DNA from: Humidesulfovibrio sp.
Lineage (GTDB): Bacteria; Desulfobacterota; Desulfovibrionia; Desulfovibrionales; Desulfovibrionaceae
Assembly: GCA_031292175.1 (NCBI GenBank)
Contig: JARLHQ010000024.1
Span: 48,992-112,991, forward strand
Reading direction: 5' to 3'
DNA: 64,000 nucleotides
Part shown: piece by piece, positions 9,091 to 19,348 of the stretch
How the letters are laid out: each line of letters begins with the position of its first letter
How positions within the stretch are numbered: position 1 is the first letter of the stretch
Made by a program: the position numbers and the translations under genes
The notes under the pieces: generated by a model
Database searches by the model: none
What the model was told of the DNA's origin: nothing
What the model saw: the letters and a program-made list of their open reading frames with translations, nothing else

Positions 9091-10998
9091 ATGGCCGCAC
9101 AGGCAACCTACGAGTTCAAAGCCGAAATCAAACAACTGCTCGAGATCCTCGTCCACTCCCTGTACACCGAGCGCGAAATTTTTCTGCGCGAGTTGGTTTC
9201 CAACGCCTCCGACGCGCTGGACAAGCTGCGCATCACCACCGCCGACTCCGCCACGGACGACGACGCCCCCCTTGAGATCCGCATCGAGGCGGACAAGGAC
9301 AAGAAGACCCTCACCATCTCCGACAACGGCATCGGCATGACCGAGGCCGAGCTTGTGGAGAACATCGGCACCATCGCCCACTCCGGCTCGGCCAGCTTCT
9401 TGAAGGCCCTGAAAGATTCCGGCGGCAGCGCGGATGGCATCATCGGCCGCTTCGGCGTGGGCTTCTACTCCGTCTACATGGTGGCCGACAGCGTGTGCAT
9501 CCGCACCAGGAGCCACCGCGAGGGCTCGCTGGCCGTGGAATGGACCAGCGACGGCCAGGGCGCGTACACCATCCGCGAACTCACCTCCGGCAACGGCGCG
9601 GAGGACGGCGAGACGGTCGCGCGAGGCACCTCCATCGAGGTGCGCCTGAAGGACGATCAGGCCGAGCAGTTCACCGACGTGGAGGGCCTGCGCCACATCA
9701 TCCGTAAGCACTCCAACTTCATCGGCTTCCCCATCCTGGTGAACGGCGAGCGCGCCAACACCGTGCCCGCCCTGTGGCGTGAGCCCAAGTTCCAGATCAC
9801 CAAAGAACAGTACAAGGAGTTCTACTCCTTCCTCACCTATGACATGGACGAGCCCATGGACGTGCTGCACACCAGCGTGGACGCGCCCGTGCAGTTCAAC
9901 GCCCTCTGCTTCCTCCCCGAGAAGAGCAAGGACTTCATGGGCTTTGATCGCGAGGACTGGGGCCTTGACCTCTACGTGCGCCGCGTGCTCATCCAGCACC
10001 AGAACAAGGACCTGATCCCGCAGTACCTCATGTTCACGCGCGGCGTGGTCGATACCGAGGACCTGCCGCTCAACATCTCGCGCGAGACCCTCCAGGACAA
10101 CCGCCTCATCCGCAAGATCAACACCACGCTCACCAAGCAGATCCTGGGGCAGCTGGGTAAGATGGCCGAGGACAAGGAGAAGTACGCCAAATTCTGGCGC
10201 GAGCACTCCCGCGTGTTCAAGGCCGGGTATATGGATTTCGTGAATCGCGAAACCTTCTCAGGTCTGCTGCGCTTCAACTCCAGCGCCTGCGAGGCCGCCG
10301 ACGATCTTGTGTCGTTCGACGACTACATCTCCCGCGCCAAGCTGGACCAAAAGAAAATCTACTTTGCCTTCGGCCCCAGCCGCGAGGCCTTGAAGCTCAA
10401 TCCGCACCTGGAGATCTTCCGCAAGAAGGGCGTGGAGGTGCTCTACCTCTTCGAGCCCATCGACGAGTTCGTCATGGACGCCCTGCACACCTACAAGGAA
10501 TTCGAAATGGTGCCCGCCGAGGTGGCAAAGCCCGAGGATTTGGCCAAGCTGCCCGACGTGGAGACCGAGGCCCCGACCGACAGCGCCCCGGCTCCGGAAA
10601 AGGACGCTCTGGAGGCCCTGCTCTTGCGCGTCAAGGCCGTTCTGGGCGATGGCGTGGCCGATGTGCGCGCGTCCTCGCGTCTCACCGGCAGCCCCTGCTG
10701 CCTGGTGAATCCAGACGGGCACACCACCTCCAGCATGGACAAGATCATGCGCTCCATGAACCACGACAACTCCGTGCCCAAGAAGGTGCTGGAGCTGAAT
10801 CCGAACCATGCGCTTGTCCGCAATCTGGCGGACCTGAACCAGTCCGACGGCAACGACCCGTTTGTTGAGCAGGCCGCGCGCCAGCTCTTCGAATCCGCGC
10901 TGCTGCTGGAAGGCTACCTGACCGACCCCCACGCCCTGGTGGGCCGCGTGCAGGATCTGCTCACCAAGTCCAGCGGATGGTATGCGAAGAGTAAGTAG
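9091..10998 (+). CDS. htpG: Hsp90-family chaperone HtpG
   Basis: 635 residues, normal for bacterial Hsp90. It is an ATP-dependent homodimeric chaperone of the cytosol. The GHKL ATPase domain at the N-terminus shows the opening [20 protein letters not shown], the catalytic-Glu motif [21 protein letters not shown] and the lid motif [12 protein letters not shown]. The middle domain and the C-terminal dimerisation domain (ending [16 protein letters not shown]) are intact. AAGGAG precedes the ATG. No CIRCE element was seen upstream. Confidence 0.97.
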
Positions 10999-11012
10999 AA
11001 GATGCGCCGCAG

Positions 11013-11103
11013 ACCGGGGGGCTTAAGCCCCCCGGTCCCCGCAAGGGAGAGTGGGCTAAGAAATATGGGCTCTTCCCGGCGGTTTCTCCGCCGGGAAGAG
11101 CCC
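11013..11103 (+). terminator. Two G+C-rich hairpins after htpG
   Basis: The first is a perfect palindrome with ACCGGGGGGCTT / AAGCCCCCCGGT arms (11013-11036). The second has GGGCTCTTCCCGGCGG / CCGCCGGGAAGAGCCC arms (11067-11103). Neither has a T tract, so they may act as RNA 3'-end stabilisers or rho-assisted terminators. Confidence 0.5.
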
Positions 11104-11212
11104 TCTGCTTTGGCGGGCAGCTGGACAAAGGGCGCGTTGGCTGGGTTTGCGTCCGCACGCGCAGAGGGGTAAACAGTGGGCCATGCGAAGCGCATGCACA
11201 AGAGGAGGCAGA

Positions 11213-11515
11213 ATGTTGGAGCAGGAAATCATCACCCTTTTGGCGGTCCTGAGCTTCCGTGAGTCCGTGGACGATGCCGTGCTGGAGGCGCTGGCCGCGC
11301 TGGTGGCCGCCGTGCGCCAGGAGCCGGGCTGCCTGGCGTATGCCGCCCATGTCCACGCCGAGGATCCGAAGCGCGTGCTCTTCTATGAGCGCTGGCAAGA
11401 CAAGGACGCACTGGAGGTCCACAGCGCCGCCGCCGCCCTGGCCACCTTCCGCGAGGACATGGGGCCGCGTATCGCCGGGCCGTCCGAACTGAACTTCTGG
11501 AAGCGTCTGGAGTAG
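11213..11515 (+). CDS. Putative quinol monooxygenase (ABM domain)
   Basis: 100 residues forming one antibiotic-biosynthesis-monooxygenase-type ferredoxin-like domain, with the signature LAALVAAVRQEPGCLAYAAHVHAEDPKRVLFYERWQDKDALEVHS. Members such as YgiN dimerise and act on quinols or other aromatics without a cofactor; the substrate here is unknown. The ATG follows GGAGG at good spacing; an upstream in-frame start lacks this. It precedes an Old Yellow Enzyme gene by 114 nt. Confidence 0.75.
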   Translation: MLEQEIITLLAVLSFRESVDDAVLEALAALVAAVRQEPGCLAYAAHVHAEDPKRVLFYERWQDKDALEVHSAAAALATFREDMGPRIAGPSELNFWKRLE

Positions 11516-11629
11516 GCTGGCCTTGCGGCCGCCGCCAGCGCGGCAGCTTTTCTCTTGGGGAAGGTTGCTTCTCGCGGCCGGGCTGTTTATGTTGGCAGCG
11601 TCATCAAACCTTTTTCAGGAGTCCTGCCA

Positions 11630-12736
11630 ATGAGCACCTTGTTCTCCCCCCTGGCCCTTGGTCCGCTCACCCTGCAGAACCGCATCATCGTCGCGCCCAT
11701 GTGCCAGTATTCGGCCAAGGACGGCCAGGCCCAGGACTGGCACCTGATGCACCTGGGCGGCTTGGCTCTTTCCGGCGCGGGTCTGCTCATCACCGAGGCC
11801 ACGGCCGTGGAGCCCGAGGGACGCATCAGCGCCGCGGACCTGGGCCTGTATGACGACGCCACCGAGGCGGCGCTCGGCCGGGTGCTGCACGCCGTCCGCA
11901 AGCATTCGTCCATCCCCGTGGCTGTGCAGTTGGCCCATGCGGGTCGTAAGGCCTCATGCGCGCTGCCCTGGCAGGGAGGGCAGTTCACCCCACCCGATGT
12001 CGGCGGTTGGTTGCCCGTGGCGCCCTCGCCTCTGCCGTATACCCCCGGCGATCTGGCCCCGAAGGAGCTTGATCTTGCGGGCATCGCGCGCATACGCGAC
12101 GCCTTTGTGGCCTCGGCCAAGCGCGCCGCGCGCCTGGGGGTCGACGCCGTGGAGCTGCACGCGGCCCACGGCTACCTGCTGCACGAGTTCCTCTCGCCCC
12201 TGTCCAACCGGCGCACCGACGAGTACGGCGGCAGCCTGGAGAACCGCATGCGCCTGGTGTTGGAGGTCTTTGCGGCCCTGCGCGAGGTTTTGCCCGCGCC
12301 GCTGGCGCTCGGCGTGCGCATCTCGGCTTCGGACTGGGTCGACGGCGGCTGGGATGTGGAGCAGAGCATCGCGCTGTCGCACAGGCTGAAGGCTCTGGGC
12401 GCGGCGTATATCCATGTGTCCTCGGGAGGGCTTTCGCCGGACCAGCAGATCGTCGTGGGGCCGGGCTACCAAGTGCCCTTCGCCTCGGCCATCCGCAGGG
12501 AAACCGGACTCGCCACCATCGCCGTGGGCCTCATCACCGAGGCCGGCCAGGCCGAGGGCATCGTCGCGGGCGGCCAGGCCGATGCCGTGGCCCTGGCCCG
12601 GGGCATGTTGTTTGATCCGCGCTGGCCGTGGCACGCGGCGGCGCTCCTGGACGCCCAGGTGGACTGCCCGCCGCAGTATCTGCGCTGCCAGCCCCACGGG
12701 TTCAAGACGCTGCTCAGGAACAACGGGCGCGGCTAG
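11630..12736 (+). CDS. Old Yellow Enzyme family NADPH dehydrogenase (YqjM/NamA type)
   Basis: 368 residues, a single FMN-binding TIM barrel. It reduces activated C=C bonds of enals, enones or nitro compounds with NADPH. YqjM-type hallmarks are visible: APMCQYSA with the redox-tuning Cys25 and Tyr27, HAGRK, substrate-binding HAAHGYLLHEF and SPLSNRRTDEYGGS, and the FMN-phosphate region VGLITEAGQAEGIVAGGQADAVALARG. The ATG is preceded by AGGAG. The physiological substrate cannot be told from sequence; a detoxification role is usual. Confidence 0.9.
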   Translation: MSTLFSPLALGPLTLQNRIIVAPMCQYSAKDGQAQDWHLMHLGGLALSGAGLLITEATAVEPEGRISAADLGLYDDATEAALGRVLHAVRKHSSIPVAVQLAHAGRKASCALPWQGGQFTPPDVGGWLPVAPSPLPYTPGDLAPKELDLAGIARIRDAFVASAKRAARLGVDAVELHAAHGYLLHEFLSPLSNRRTDEYGGSLENRMRLVLEVFAALREVLPAPLALGVRISASDWVDGGWDVEQSIALSHRLKALGAAYIHVSSGGLSPDQQIVVGPGYQVPFASAIRRETGLATIAVGLITEAGQAEGIVAGGQADAVALARGMLFDPRWPWHAAALLDAQVDCPPQYLRCQPHGFKTLLRNNGRG

Positions 12737-12868
12737 GATCGCAGTTCCGCCGGGAGGGCGCTGGGCCGTCCCTCTTGCCAAAGCGTCCGGCGGCGCTTAT
12801 CCTAAATAAGATTCGCGGATTTTCCGCACGTAAGTTTCGTTTGTATTCCTTCGAAGGAGGATCGCACA

Positions 12869-13579
12869 ATGGCTCAATATCCCAGCTATCCCGGCGCCCA
12901 GGCTATCAGCCGGGCCGACACGGTCAACGCGTTCATGCGCGGCGTGTACGGCTGGATGTCCCTGGGGCTGCTCATTACCGCCGCCGTGGCTTGGTTCACC
13001 GCCGCGAGCCCGCTGGGCGTGACGCTCTTGAAGAGCCCCGGCCTTATGATGGTGCTGGTGGTGGCGCAGTTCGGCCTGGTCATCGGACTTTCCGCCGCCA
13101 TCAACAAGCTGTCCGCCTCCACGGCCAGCCTCATGTTCGCGACCTATAGCGCACTCACGGGCCTGACCCTGTCGTCCATCTTTTTCGTGTACAGCGCCGC
13201 GAGCATCTTTCAGGCCTTCGTCGTCACCGGCGGCATGTTCGGAGCCATGAGCATCTACGGCATGGTCACCAAGCGCGACCTGACCGGCATGGGCAGCTTC
13301 ATGTTCATGGGCCTCATCGGCATCGTCCTGGCCTCGGTGGTGAACATGTTCGTGCGCAGCTCGGGCATGAGCTTCATCATCTCCGTCATCGGCGTTCTCG
13401 TGTTCACGGGCCTCACGGCCTATGACACGCAGAAGCTCAAGTACATGGGCGAAGCCGTGCCCCTGGGCGACGGCACGGCCATCCGCCGCGGCACCATCCT
13501 GGGCGCGCTCACCCTGTACCTGGACTTCCTGAACCTCTTCCTCATGCTGCTGCGCCTCTTTGGCTCCAGCCGCGACTAG
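12869..13579 (+). CDS. Bax inhibitor-1 family membrane protein
   Basis: 236 residues with about seven membrane helices, the Bax inhibitor-1/YbhL/YccA architecture. The N-terminal cytoplasmic stretch has the typical NAFMRGVYGWMSLGLLITA, and the last loop has GLTAYDTQKLKYMG, the family signature that includes the conserved Asp. Homologues act as pH-sensitive calcium leak channels (BsYetJ) or as FtsH-interacting modulators. AAGGAGG precedes the ATG. It is followed by a GC hairpin and then lpxK. Confidence 0.92.
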   Translation: MAQYPSYPGAQAISRADTVNAFMRGVYGWMSLGLLITAAVAWFTAASPLGVTLLKSPGLMMVLVVAQFGLVIGLSAAINKLSASTASLMFATYSALTGLTLSSIFFVYSAASIFQAFVVTGGMFGAMSIYGMVTKRDLTGMGSFMFMGLIGIVLASVVNMFVRSSGMSFIISVIGVLVFTGLTAYDTQKLKYMGEAVPLGDGTAIRRGTILGALTLYLDFLNLFLMLLRLFGSSRD

Positions 13580-13593
13580 CCGCGAACCCTGCG

Positions 13594-13623
13594 CGGGGCC
13601 GCCCACAGAGCGGCGGCCCCGCG
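13594..13623 (+). terminator. GC-rich hairpin between BI-1 gene and lpxK
   Basis: Arms CGCGGGGCCGCC / GGCGGCCCCGCG around a short loop. No T tract follows, and lpxK starts 9 nt later, so it may instead modulate lpxK translation. Confidence 0.4.
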
Positions 13624-13631
13624 TTCCCTCC

Positions 13632-14723
13632 ATGCCGGACATACTCGAACTGCAACGCCGCCTGAAGCCAGCCCTGATTCCCCTGGGCGTGCTCTACGGG
13701 CTGTTCATGCGTCTGCGCCGCTGGGCCTTTGAGACCGGCCGGTTGGACGTGTGGCGGCCCAACTGTCCCGTTGTCAGCGTGGGCAATATCGGCTGGGGCG
13801 GCAGCGGCAAAACGCCCCTCTGCGGCCACATCCTGCACTGGGCGGGCAAGCGCGAGGAGCATGCCGTGGTGCTCACGCGCGGCTATGGGGCCAAGCCCGG
13901 CCGTCTGCCCCTGCTTGTCACCCGCGCGGCGGACCCGGCCGCGTGCGGCGACGAGCCCCTGCTTCTGGCCCGCTCGCACCCCCTGGCGCGCGTGGTGGTG
14001 GATCCGAAACGCAGGCGCTCCGGCCCCTGGGCCTACGAGCGTTTCGACCCTGATTTCGTGCTCCTGGACGACGGTTTCCAACACCTGCCCGTAGCCCGCG
14101 ACATCGATCTGGTGCTGTTGACCCCGCAGGACCTGGCCGAGGGCTGGAACCGCGTGTGCCCGGCCGGGACTTGGCGGGAAGGGCAGGCTGCCCTTGCCCG
14201 CGCCTCGGCTTTCCTGGTCAAGACGCCCCCGGAGCTGAGCGACGGCGTGACCCGGACCATGGCCCTGCGGCTTGAGCCCTACGGGCGGCCCGCGTTCAGC
14301 TTCAGCCTCAAGCCCAAGGGCCTCATGCGCGTGGATGGCACCCGGCGCGCGGCGGATTTCGGCGGCGAGGACTATGTGCTGGCCACGGGCATTGCCGATC
14401 CCGGCCAAGCCGCAAGCACGGCCGAACAGTACCTCGGTCGCGCCCCGCGCCTCGTGCTGCCCTTTGCCGACCACCACGCCTTCAGCGCTCAGGATCTGCT
14501 GCGCATCCATGCCGCCGCCGCCGGGGCTCATGTGCTGGTGACGGCCAAGGACGCCGTGAAGCTGGCCAAGCTCCCCGGAGCCGAGGGCTTCTGGGTGCTG
14601 CGCACAGAGCTGGCCTTCGGCCCGTCCGTGTTCACGGACGCCACTTTCGACCAATGGTTTTCGGCGCGTTTCGCTGAGCTCGCGGCCCACTATCATCCCC
14701 TGGCCGTCAGGGAGTTCCTCTGA
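13632..14723 (+). CDS. lpxK: Tetraacyldisaccharide 4'-kinase
   Basis: 363 residues. It phosphorylates the lipid A precursor at the 4' position at the inner membrane. An N-terminal hydrophobic helix (about 14-27) anchors it, followed by the P-loop GNIGWGGSGKTP at about 51-62 and the DDGFQHLPVARDIDLVLL motif with catalytic Asp residues. The late HHAFSAQDL and VTAKDAVKL motifs are also typical. The ATG at MPDILELQ matches family N-termini, but no Shine-Dalgarno is evident and a strong hairpin ends just upstream. Its presence shows that the cell makes lipid A. Confidence 0.95.
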   Translation: MPDILELQRRLKPALIPLGVLYGLFMRLRRWAFETGRLDVWRPNCPVVSVGNIGWGGSGKTPLCGHILHWAGKREEHAVVLTRGYGAKPGRLPLLVTRAADPAACGDEPLLLARSHPLARVVVDPKRRRSGPWAYERFDPDFVLLDDGFQHLPVARDIDLVLLTPQDLAEGWNRVCPAGTWREGQAALARASAFLVKTPPELSDGVTRTMALRLEPYGRPAFSFSLKPKGLMRVDGTRRAADFGGEDYVLATGIADPGQAASTAEQYLGRAPRLVLPFADHHAFSAQDLLRIHAAAAGAHVLVTAKDAVKLAKLPGAEGFWVLRTELAFGPSVFTDATFDQWFSARFAELAAHYHPLAVREFL

Positions 14724-14829
14724 CCGCCGTCCCCGTCCTTCTGCGCGCCAGGGCGACTGCCCCGCGCCGCGCATTGCAACCTCCAGAATTTCCTTCCAAC
14801 CCGCGCGTTCAGCGCGCATCGAGACCAAA

Positions 14830-17292
14830 GTGAAACTGAAGAAAAAACGCAATCCCAGCGCCCCGCCGCTGCCCACCGACCCGAACACCCTGCTGCGGCT
14901 CCTCAAGGAGTCCCGGCGTCCCCTCTCGCCCGAAGACCTTCTGCCCGTGCTGGGCCTGCATCGCCGCAAGCGCGGCCTGGTGGACGACATGCTCCACGGC
15001 CTGGAGGCGCAGGGCAAACTCATCCGCCTGGGCCGGGGCTATGCTCTGGCCGAGCGCGTGCGCCTGGTCAAGGGCAAGGTGCAGCTCCAGCGTTCCGGCG
15101 CGGCCTTCCTCATTCCCGACGACCCCAGTCTGAAGGACGTGTTCCTCGGCCAGGACATTGCCGGGGCCTGGCACGGCGACCACGTGAGCGTGGCCATCAC
15201 GCGCGAGGCTGGCGGACGCACGGGCAATCGCAACGCCGAGGGCCGCGTGGTGGAGATCCTGGAGCGCGGCCGCCAAGTGCTGCCCGTGCGCATCATGCGC
15301 CCGGCTTCCAGCCAGACCGGCGACAACGCCTTCCTCTGCCGGCCCACGGACCCGCGCCTGGACTTCGCCATCCTGGCCCACGACGTGGACCCTGCGCTCG
15401 GCCTGCAAAAGGGCGACATCGCCCTCGCCGCGCCCGGCGATCAGGTGGACAGCGCCCTGTGGGAGGGCCGCATCCTCTCGCGTCTGGGACCAGAAACCCT
15501 GGCCCAGGTGCAGGAGGCCCTCACCAAGGCCAACCACGGTGTGCCCACGGATTTCCCGGCCGACACCCTGGCCGAGGCCGAAAAACTGCCCGCCGTGCCT
15601 GCCGAGGCCGACTTCAGGGGCCGCGAGGACCTGCGCAAGACACCCTTCGTCACCATTGACGGGGCCACGGCGCGGGACTTCGACGACGCCATCTTCGTCG
15701 CGCGCAAGGGCAAGGGCTACGAGCTCTGGGTGGCCATCGCCGACGTCGCCCACTATGTGCCCCTGGGCGGCGCGCTCGACCGCGAGGCTTACGAGCGCGG
15801 CAACTCCTATTACTTCCCGTCCTCGGTGGAACCGATGTTCCCCCAGGCCCTGTCCAACGGGCTGTGCAGCCTGAACCCGCATGTGCCCCGGCTCTCCATG
15901 GCCGTGCGCATGCAGTACGGCGCGGACGGCCTGCCCGGCGAGGTGCGCGTCATGAACGCGGTCATCGAGAGCCATGCCCGGCTGACCTATTCCCGCGCGC
16001 GCGACGTGTGCGTGGACAAGCTGCCCGAAGCGCGCGCCTTGCTGGTAGGCGAGGCGGGCGATGCTGTCGTCGCCATGCTGGATGTGGCCGAGGAACTGGC
16101 CCGCACCATGCGTCAGCGGCGTATCGAACGCGGCAGCCTGGACTTTGACCTGCCCGAGGGCGAGGTGGTGTTCGACCCCTCCGGCCAGCCCGTGAGTGTG
16201 AAGCCCAAGGTGCGGCACTTCGCGCACCAGCTCATCGAGGAGTTCATGATTGCGGCCAATGAGGCCGTGAGCGAATTCCTCCACGCCCACGCCTTGCCGT
16301 GCCTGTACCGCGTCCACGCGGAGCCGGACCAGGAGAAGCTGGAGAACCTGTATACGCTGCTGGGCCGCCTGGACGGCGAACGCGCGTTCAAGCGCAAGAA
16401 TCCCGGCCGATTCAGCAACGAGGATTTCACGCCTGAGGCCCTTGGGCGTCTGCTGGCCTCCGTGGCGGGCACGGAGCGTGAATTCCTGGTGCACCGTCTG
16501 GTCCTGCGCAGCATGAAGCAGGCTCGCTACCAGCCGGAAAACGAGGGCCACTATGGCTTGGCCAGCGAGTCCTACGCGCATTTCACCTCGCCCATCCGCC
16601 GCTACGCGGACCTCATCGTACACCGGCTCATCAAGGTCGCCCTGGGGGACAAGGAATTGCCTGTTCCTGGCTTCAAGAAACTGGCCGAGATGGGGCAGCA
16701 CCTTTCCGCGCGGGAGCGCGTGGCCATGGAGGCCGAGCGCGAGTGCCAGAAGCGCTACGTGTGCATGGTGCTTAAGCCCCAATTGGGCAAGGTCTTCGCG
16801 GGTGTCGTTTCCGGCATGACCGAGTACGGCTTCTGGGTCGAGCTGCCCGAGGTGCTGGCCGAGGGCTTCATCCGCCTGGCGAACATGCAGGACGACTACT
16901 ATGGCTACCTCAAGGAACGCGAGATGCTCGTCGGGCACCGCACCGGCAAGGTCATCCGGGTGGGCCAAGCCGTCCGCGTGCGCCTGGTCAATGTCTCGCT
17001 CGACAGGCTGGAGATCGACCTGGAGCTGGCCGCGTCCGAGAGCGCCGATGTCCATGACGGCCCCATCGCCACGGAGGAGGAGCGCCGCGACATGAACGAC
17101 GCCCAGAACCGTAGCGGCCGCGAAGGAAACGGCGGAGGGCGGCAGGAACGTCGTCCACAACACCCCGGCAAAGCGCGCCCAGCAGGCGGCTCGCGTTCCG
17201 ATGCGCGGCCAGGCAAGCCTGGGGCCAAGCGCACCGGAAAACCTGACGGCAAGTCCGGTGGAAAAACAGCGGGCAGGCGGCGCGCCAAGTAG
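14830..17292 (+). CDS. rnr: Ribonuclease R
   Basis: 820 residues. A 3'-to-5' exoribonuclease of the RNase II family that degrades structured RNA. In order: a winged helix (about 15-75), cold-shock domains, the RNB catalytic domain with FVTIDGATARDFDDAIFV (metal-binding Asp residues) from about 275, and an S1 domain (VFAGVVSGMTEYGFWVEL) from about 655. The tail of roughly 85 residues is low-complexity Gly/Arg/Lys/Pro, which suits RNA binding. The likely start is GTG (M K L K K K R N); the ribosome site is weak. It lies 106 nt after lpxK. Confidence 0.95.
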   Translation: MKLKKKRNPSAPPLPTDPNTLLRLLKESRRPLSPEDLLPVLGLHRRKRGLVDDMLHGLEAQGKLIRLGRGYALAERVRLVKGKVQLQRSGAAFLIPDDPSLKDVFLGQDIAGAWHGDHVSVAITREAGGRTGNRNAEGRVVEILERGRQVLPVRIMRPASSQTGDNAFLCRPTDPRLDFAILAHDVDPALGLQKGDIALAAPGDQVDSALWEGRILSRLGPETLAQVQEALTKANHGVPTDFPADTLAEAEKLPAVPAEADFRGREDLRKTPFVTIDGATARDFDDAIFVARKGKGYELWVAIADVAHYVPLGGALDREAYERGNSYYFPSSVEPMFPQALSNGLCSLNPHVPRLSMAVRMQYGADGLPGEVRVMNAVIESHARLTYSRARDVCVDKLPEARALLVGEAGDAVVAMLDVAEELARTMRQRRIERGSLDFDLPEGEVVFDPSGQPVSVKPKVRHFAHQLIEEFMIAANEAVSEFLHAHALPCLYRVHAEPDQEKLENLYTLLGRLDGERAFKRKNPGRFSNEDFTPEALGRLLASVAGTEREFLVHRLVLRSMKQARYQPENEGHYGLASESYAHFTSPIRRYADLIVHRLIKVALGDKELPVPGFKKLAEMGQHLSARERVAMEAERECQKRYVCMVLKPQLGKVFAGVVSGMTEYGFWVELPEVLAEGFIRLANMQDDYYGYLKEREMLVGHRTGKVIRVGQAVRVRLVNVSLDRLEIDLELAASESADVHDGPIATEEERRDMNDAQNRSGREGNGGGRQERRPQHPGKARPAGGSRSDARPGKPGAKRTGKPDGKSGGKTAGRRRAK

Positions 17293-17363
17293 CAGCGGCA
17301 AGCGGCTGGGGGCGCTGCCCCCAAGCTCCAGCCAGAAGGTCTGAGGACCTCTGCCCCACATAA

Positions 17364-17406
17364 TGCAAGGGCCCCTTCCGGCGACATACGCTGGAAGGGG
17401 CCCTTT
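17364..17406 (+). terminator. Rho-independent terminator after rnr
   Basis: A long stem with AAGGGCCCCTTCC / GGAAGGGGCCCTT arms, extended by GGCG/CGCT, then TTTTGTTGT. The A residues on the left make it weaker in the opposite direction. Upstream, at about 17300-17345, is a Gly-codon-like GC hairpin (GGGGGC/GCCCCC). Confidence 0.8.
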
Positions 17407-17443
17407 TGTTGTCTGCGTTAGACGCGCGTTCGTCGGCGGTCGG

Positions 17444-19348
17444 TCATCCAGCGCGCTGCAGCGCGTCAAGAACCGGCGTGAAAAACTCCACAAGGCGTCG
17501 CGCGCCATCTTGGGTCAAGTGGTTGGCGTCGAAGTACTGCAGCTTGCCATTCTGCACAGACGCCAAAGCGCCATTGGCGACAAGGATGTTCCAGGGATCC
17601 AGGATATGGAGGTGAGGGTTTTGCGCCACCTGTTGCTCCAGGCTTGCGAATAACCGGCCCCGGAGCCCCCGCTCCGGGACTTCCTGGTAGGTCCCTTTCA
17701 GGTTGGCGGCAAGGACCGGATCGCGCCGCCAAGATGGCACCTGCTCGACCAGCCAGACGTCACAGCCTTGGTCGAAAAGCTTCTGCAGGGTCATGGAAAA
17801 TTCCCGTTCGAAGGTCGGAATGACCTCGTCATGTGGCAATACTTTGTTGTTGTAATAGAATTTTCCGACTGTCAGCGCGCTCCAGTTGCAGGCGATGACA
17901 ACGTTCTTGATTTGCTTTTGGGCGATGAGGTCCAGCCAGGAACGGGCGATCTCTTGTCCGATGTCGATGTCGGCGTTTCTGAAGGTTGTGGTGGGCAGCA
18001 CGTTGGAATAGGTCGCCGCCAGACCGGCCACGCCCTTCTCGCGGGCCAGGATGTCAAGAGCCCGGCTGCTGCAGCGCGCGTGGCTGTCGCCGATCAATAT
18101 GAACTGCTCCTTCTTGCCGGGCGCACCAAGATGGTAGGCCTCGCCTTCCTTGAGCTGTTCCAGGGTCATCTGTGTCGGCAGCTGGTCGTTGTCGAGAATG
18201 TAGGGCTTGTGTGTAGTGGTCACCGAGGAGAAGCCAAGGGCGCAGACAACGAGGACGCTTGAAGCGTATAGGGCGAGCGGTTTGGCGAGAGCCTGCCACG
18301 TCTTCTTGGCCCTGAGCGGTTTTTCAGTGTATTTCCAAGAGAGTGTGGACAATAGGAGCGTCGCGGCAATGATGAGCGCCTTGACCGCCGGGGAGTCGGC
18401 GATGTCATATTTGACGGACAGGAAAAAGGCGATCGTGATGAGGGGCCAGTGCCATAAGTACATGGAATACGAGATGTTTCCGATGAAGCGGGCTGGCCTG
18501 GCGCCAAGGAGGGACCGAATGATCCGGCCGCCGGAAGAGAAAATAAGGAGCAAGGCTGTGGCAAGCACGACGACCAACGATCTTTCGGCAAAGTTGGTCG
18601 ACTCGCCATAATAGCAGAAGGCCGCGATGATGGCCGCCAGGCCCGCCAGGGAGATGCCGTCGCAAGCCCAGACATTCAGGCGCGACGCAGGCTTGTATTG
18701 TTTCACGACGAGTGTCGCCACGACTCCGGTGAGCAGTTCCCACATGCGCGTGGGCAGCATGTAGAATATGAAGTAGCTGTCGACGTAGCGTTTTCCGTAG
18801 CGGCAAAAGAGGAAAGACAGGGCAAGCAGCAGGGACAAGACGAAAATATTCGTCGCCGCGCGTGGGTTTTTTCGTATCGAAAGCAGAAGGATGACGAACG
18901 GTATGACGATGTAGAACTGTTCCTCCACCCCAAGGGTCCAGGTGTGCAGCAAGGGGGATTGCAAGGCCTCGACCGCGAAGTAGCCGGAGTTGTGCCAGAA
19001 AAAAATGTTGGAAACGAAAAGCGCCGCGGCGGGGATTGAACGCGCGTACACGGCAAAGGCCGGAGTCGTTGCAATGAGGAAGAAAATGGGAATGAAGGTT
19101 ACCGAAAGCACGACGAAGAGGGCGGGGAGAATCCGGCGGGAACGGCGCAGGTAGAAGTTGGAGATGGAGATGCTGCCGGTGGTTTCCGCCTCGGCGAACA
19201 ACAGGGAGGAGATAAGAAAGCCGGAGATGACGAAAAAGACGTCGACGCCGAGATAGCCCCCGCTCAGGACGAAAAGCCTGAGGTGGTAGAAGAGCACGCC
19301 GAGGATCGCGACAGCGCGCAGCCCATCAATTTCTTTCCTGTACTCCAC
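17444..19348 (-). CDS. Acyltransferase-3/SGNH two-domain O-acyltransferase (OafA type)
   Basis: 634 residues. The N-terminal half is an integral-membrane acyltransferase-3 domain with about ten helices, opening VEYRKEIDGLRAVAILGVLF and containing GVDVFFVISGFLI, RRSRRILPAL and WTLGVEEQFY. The C-terminal half is a periplasmic SGNH domain with block I GDSHARC and the final catalytic Asp-His pair in DANHLTQDGAR. Such proteins transfer acetyl or similar groups onto LPS O-antigen, capsule or peptidoglycan sugars; the acceptor is unknown. GTG at 19348 is preferred because AGGAG lies 6 nt upstream; a TTG five codons earlier has no such site. Its GC content is lower than that of its neighbours, which suggests acquisition. 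Confidence 0.88.
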   Translation of the reverse strand: MEYRKEIDGLRAVAILGVLFYHLRLFVLSGGYLGVDVFFVISGFLISSLLFAEAETTGSISISNFYLRRSRRILPALFVVLSVTFIPIFFLIATTPAFAVYARSIPAAALFVSNIFFWHNSGYFAVEALQSPLLHTWTLGVEEQFYIVIPFVILLLSIRKNPRAATNIFVLSLLLALSFLFCRYGKRYVDSYFIFYMLPTRMWELLTGVVATLVVKQYKPASRLNVWACDGISLAGLAAIIAAFCYYGESTNFAERSLVVVLATALLLIFSSGGRIIRSLLGARPARFIGNISYSMYLWHWPLITIAFFLSVKYDIADSPAVKALIIAATLLLSTLSWKYTEKPLRAKKTWQALAKPLALYASSVLVVCALGFSSVTTTHKPYILDNDQLPTQMTLEQLKEGEAYHLGAPGKKEQFILIGDSHARCSSRALDILAREKGVAGLAATYSNVLPTTTFRNADIDIGQEIARSWLDLIAQKQIKNVVIACNWSALTVGKFYYNNKVLPHDEVIPTFEREFSMTLQKLFDQGCDVWLVEQVPSWRRDPVLAANLKGTYQEVPERGLRGRLFASLEQQVAQNPHLHILDPWNILVANGALASVQNGKLQYFDANHLTQDGARRLVEFFTPVLDALQRAG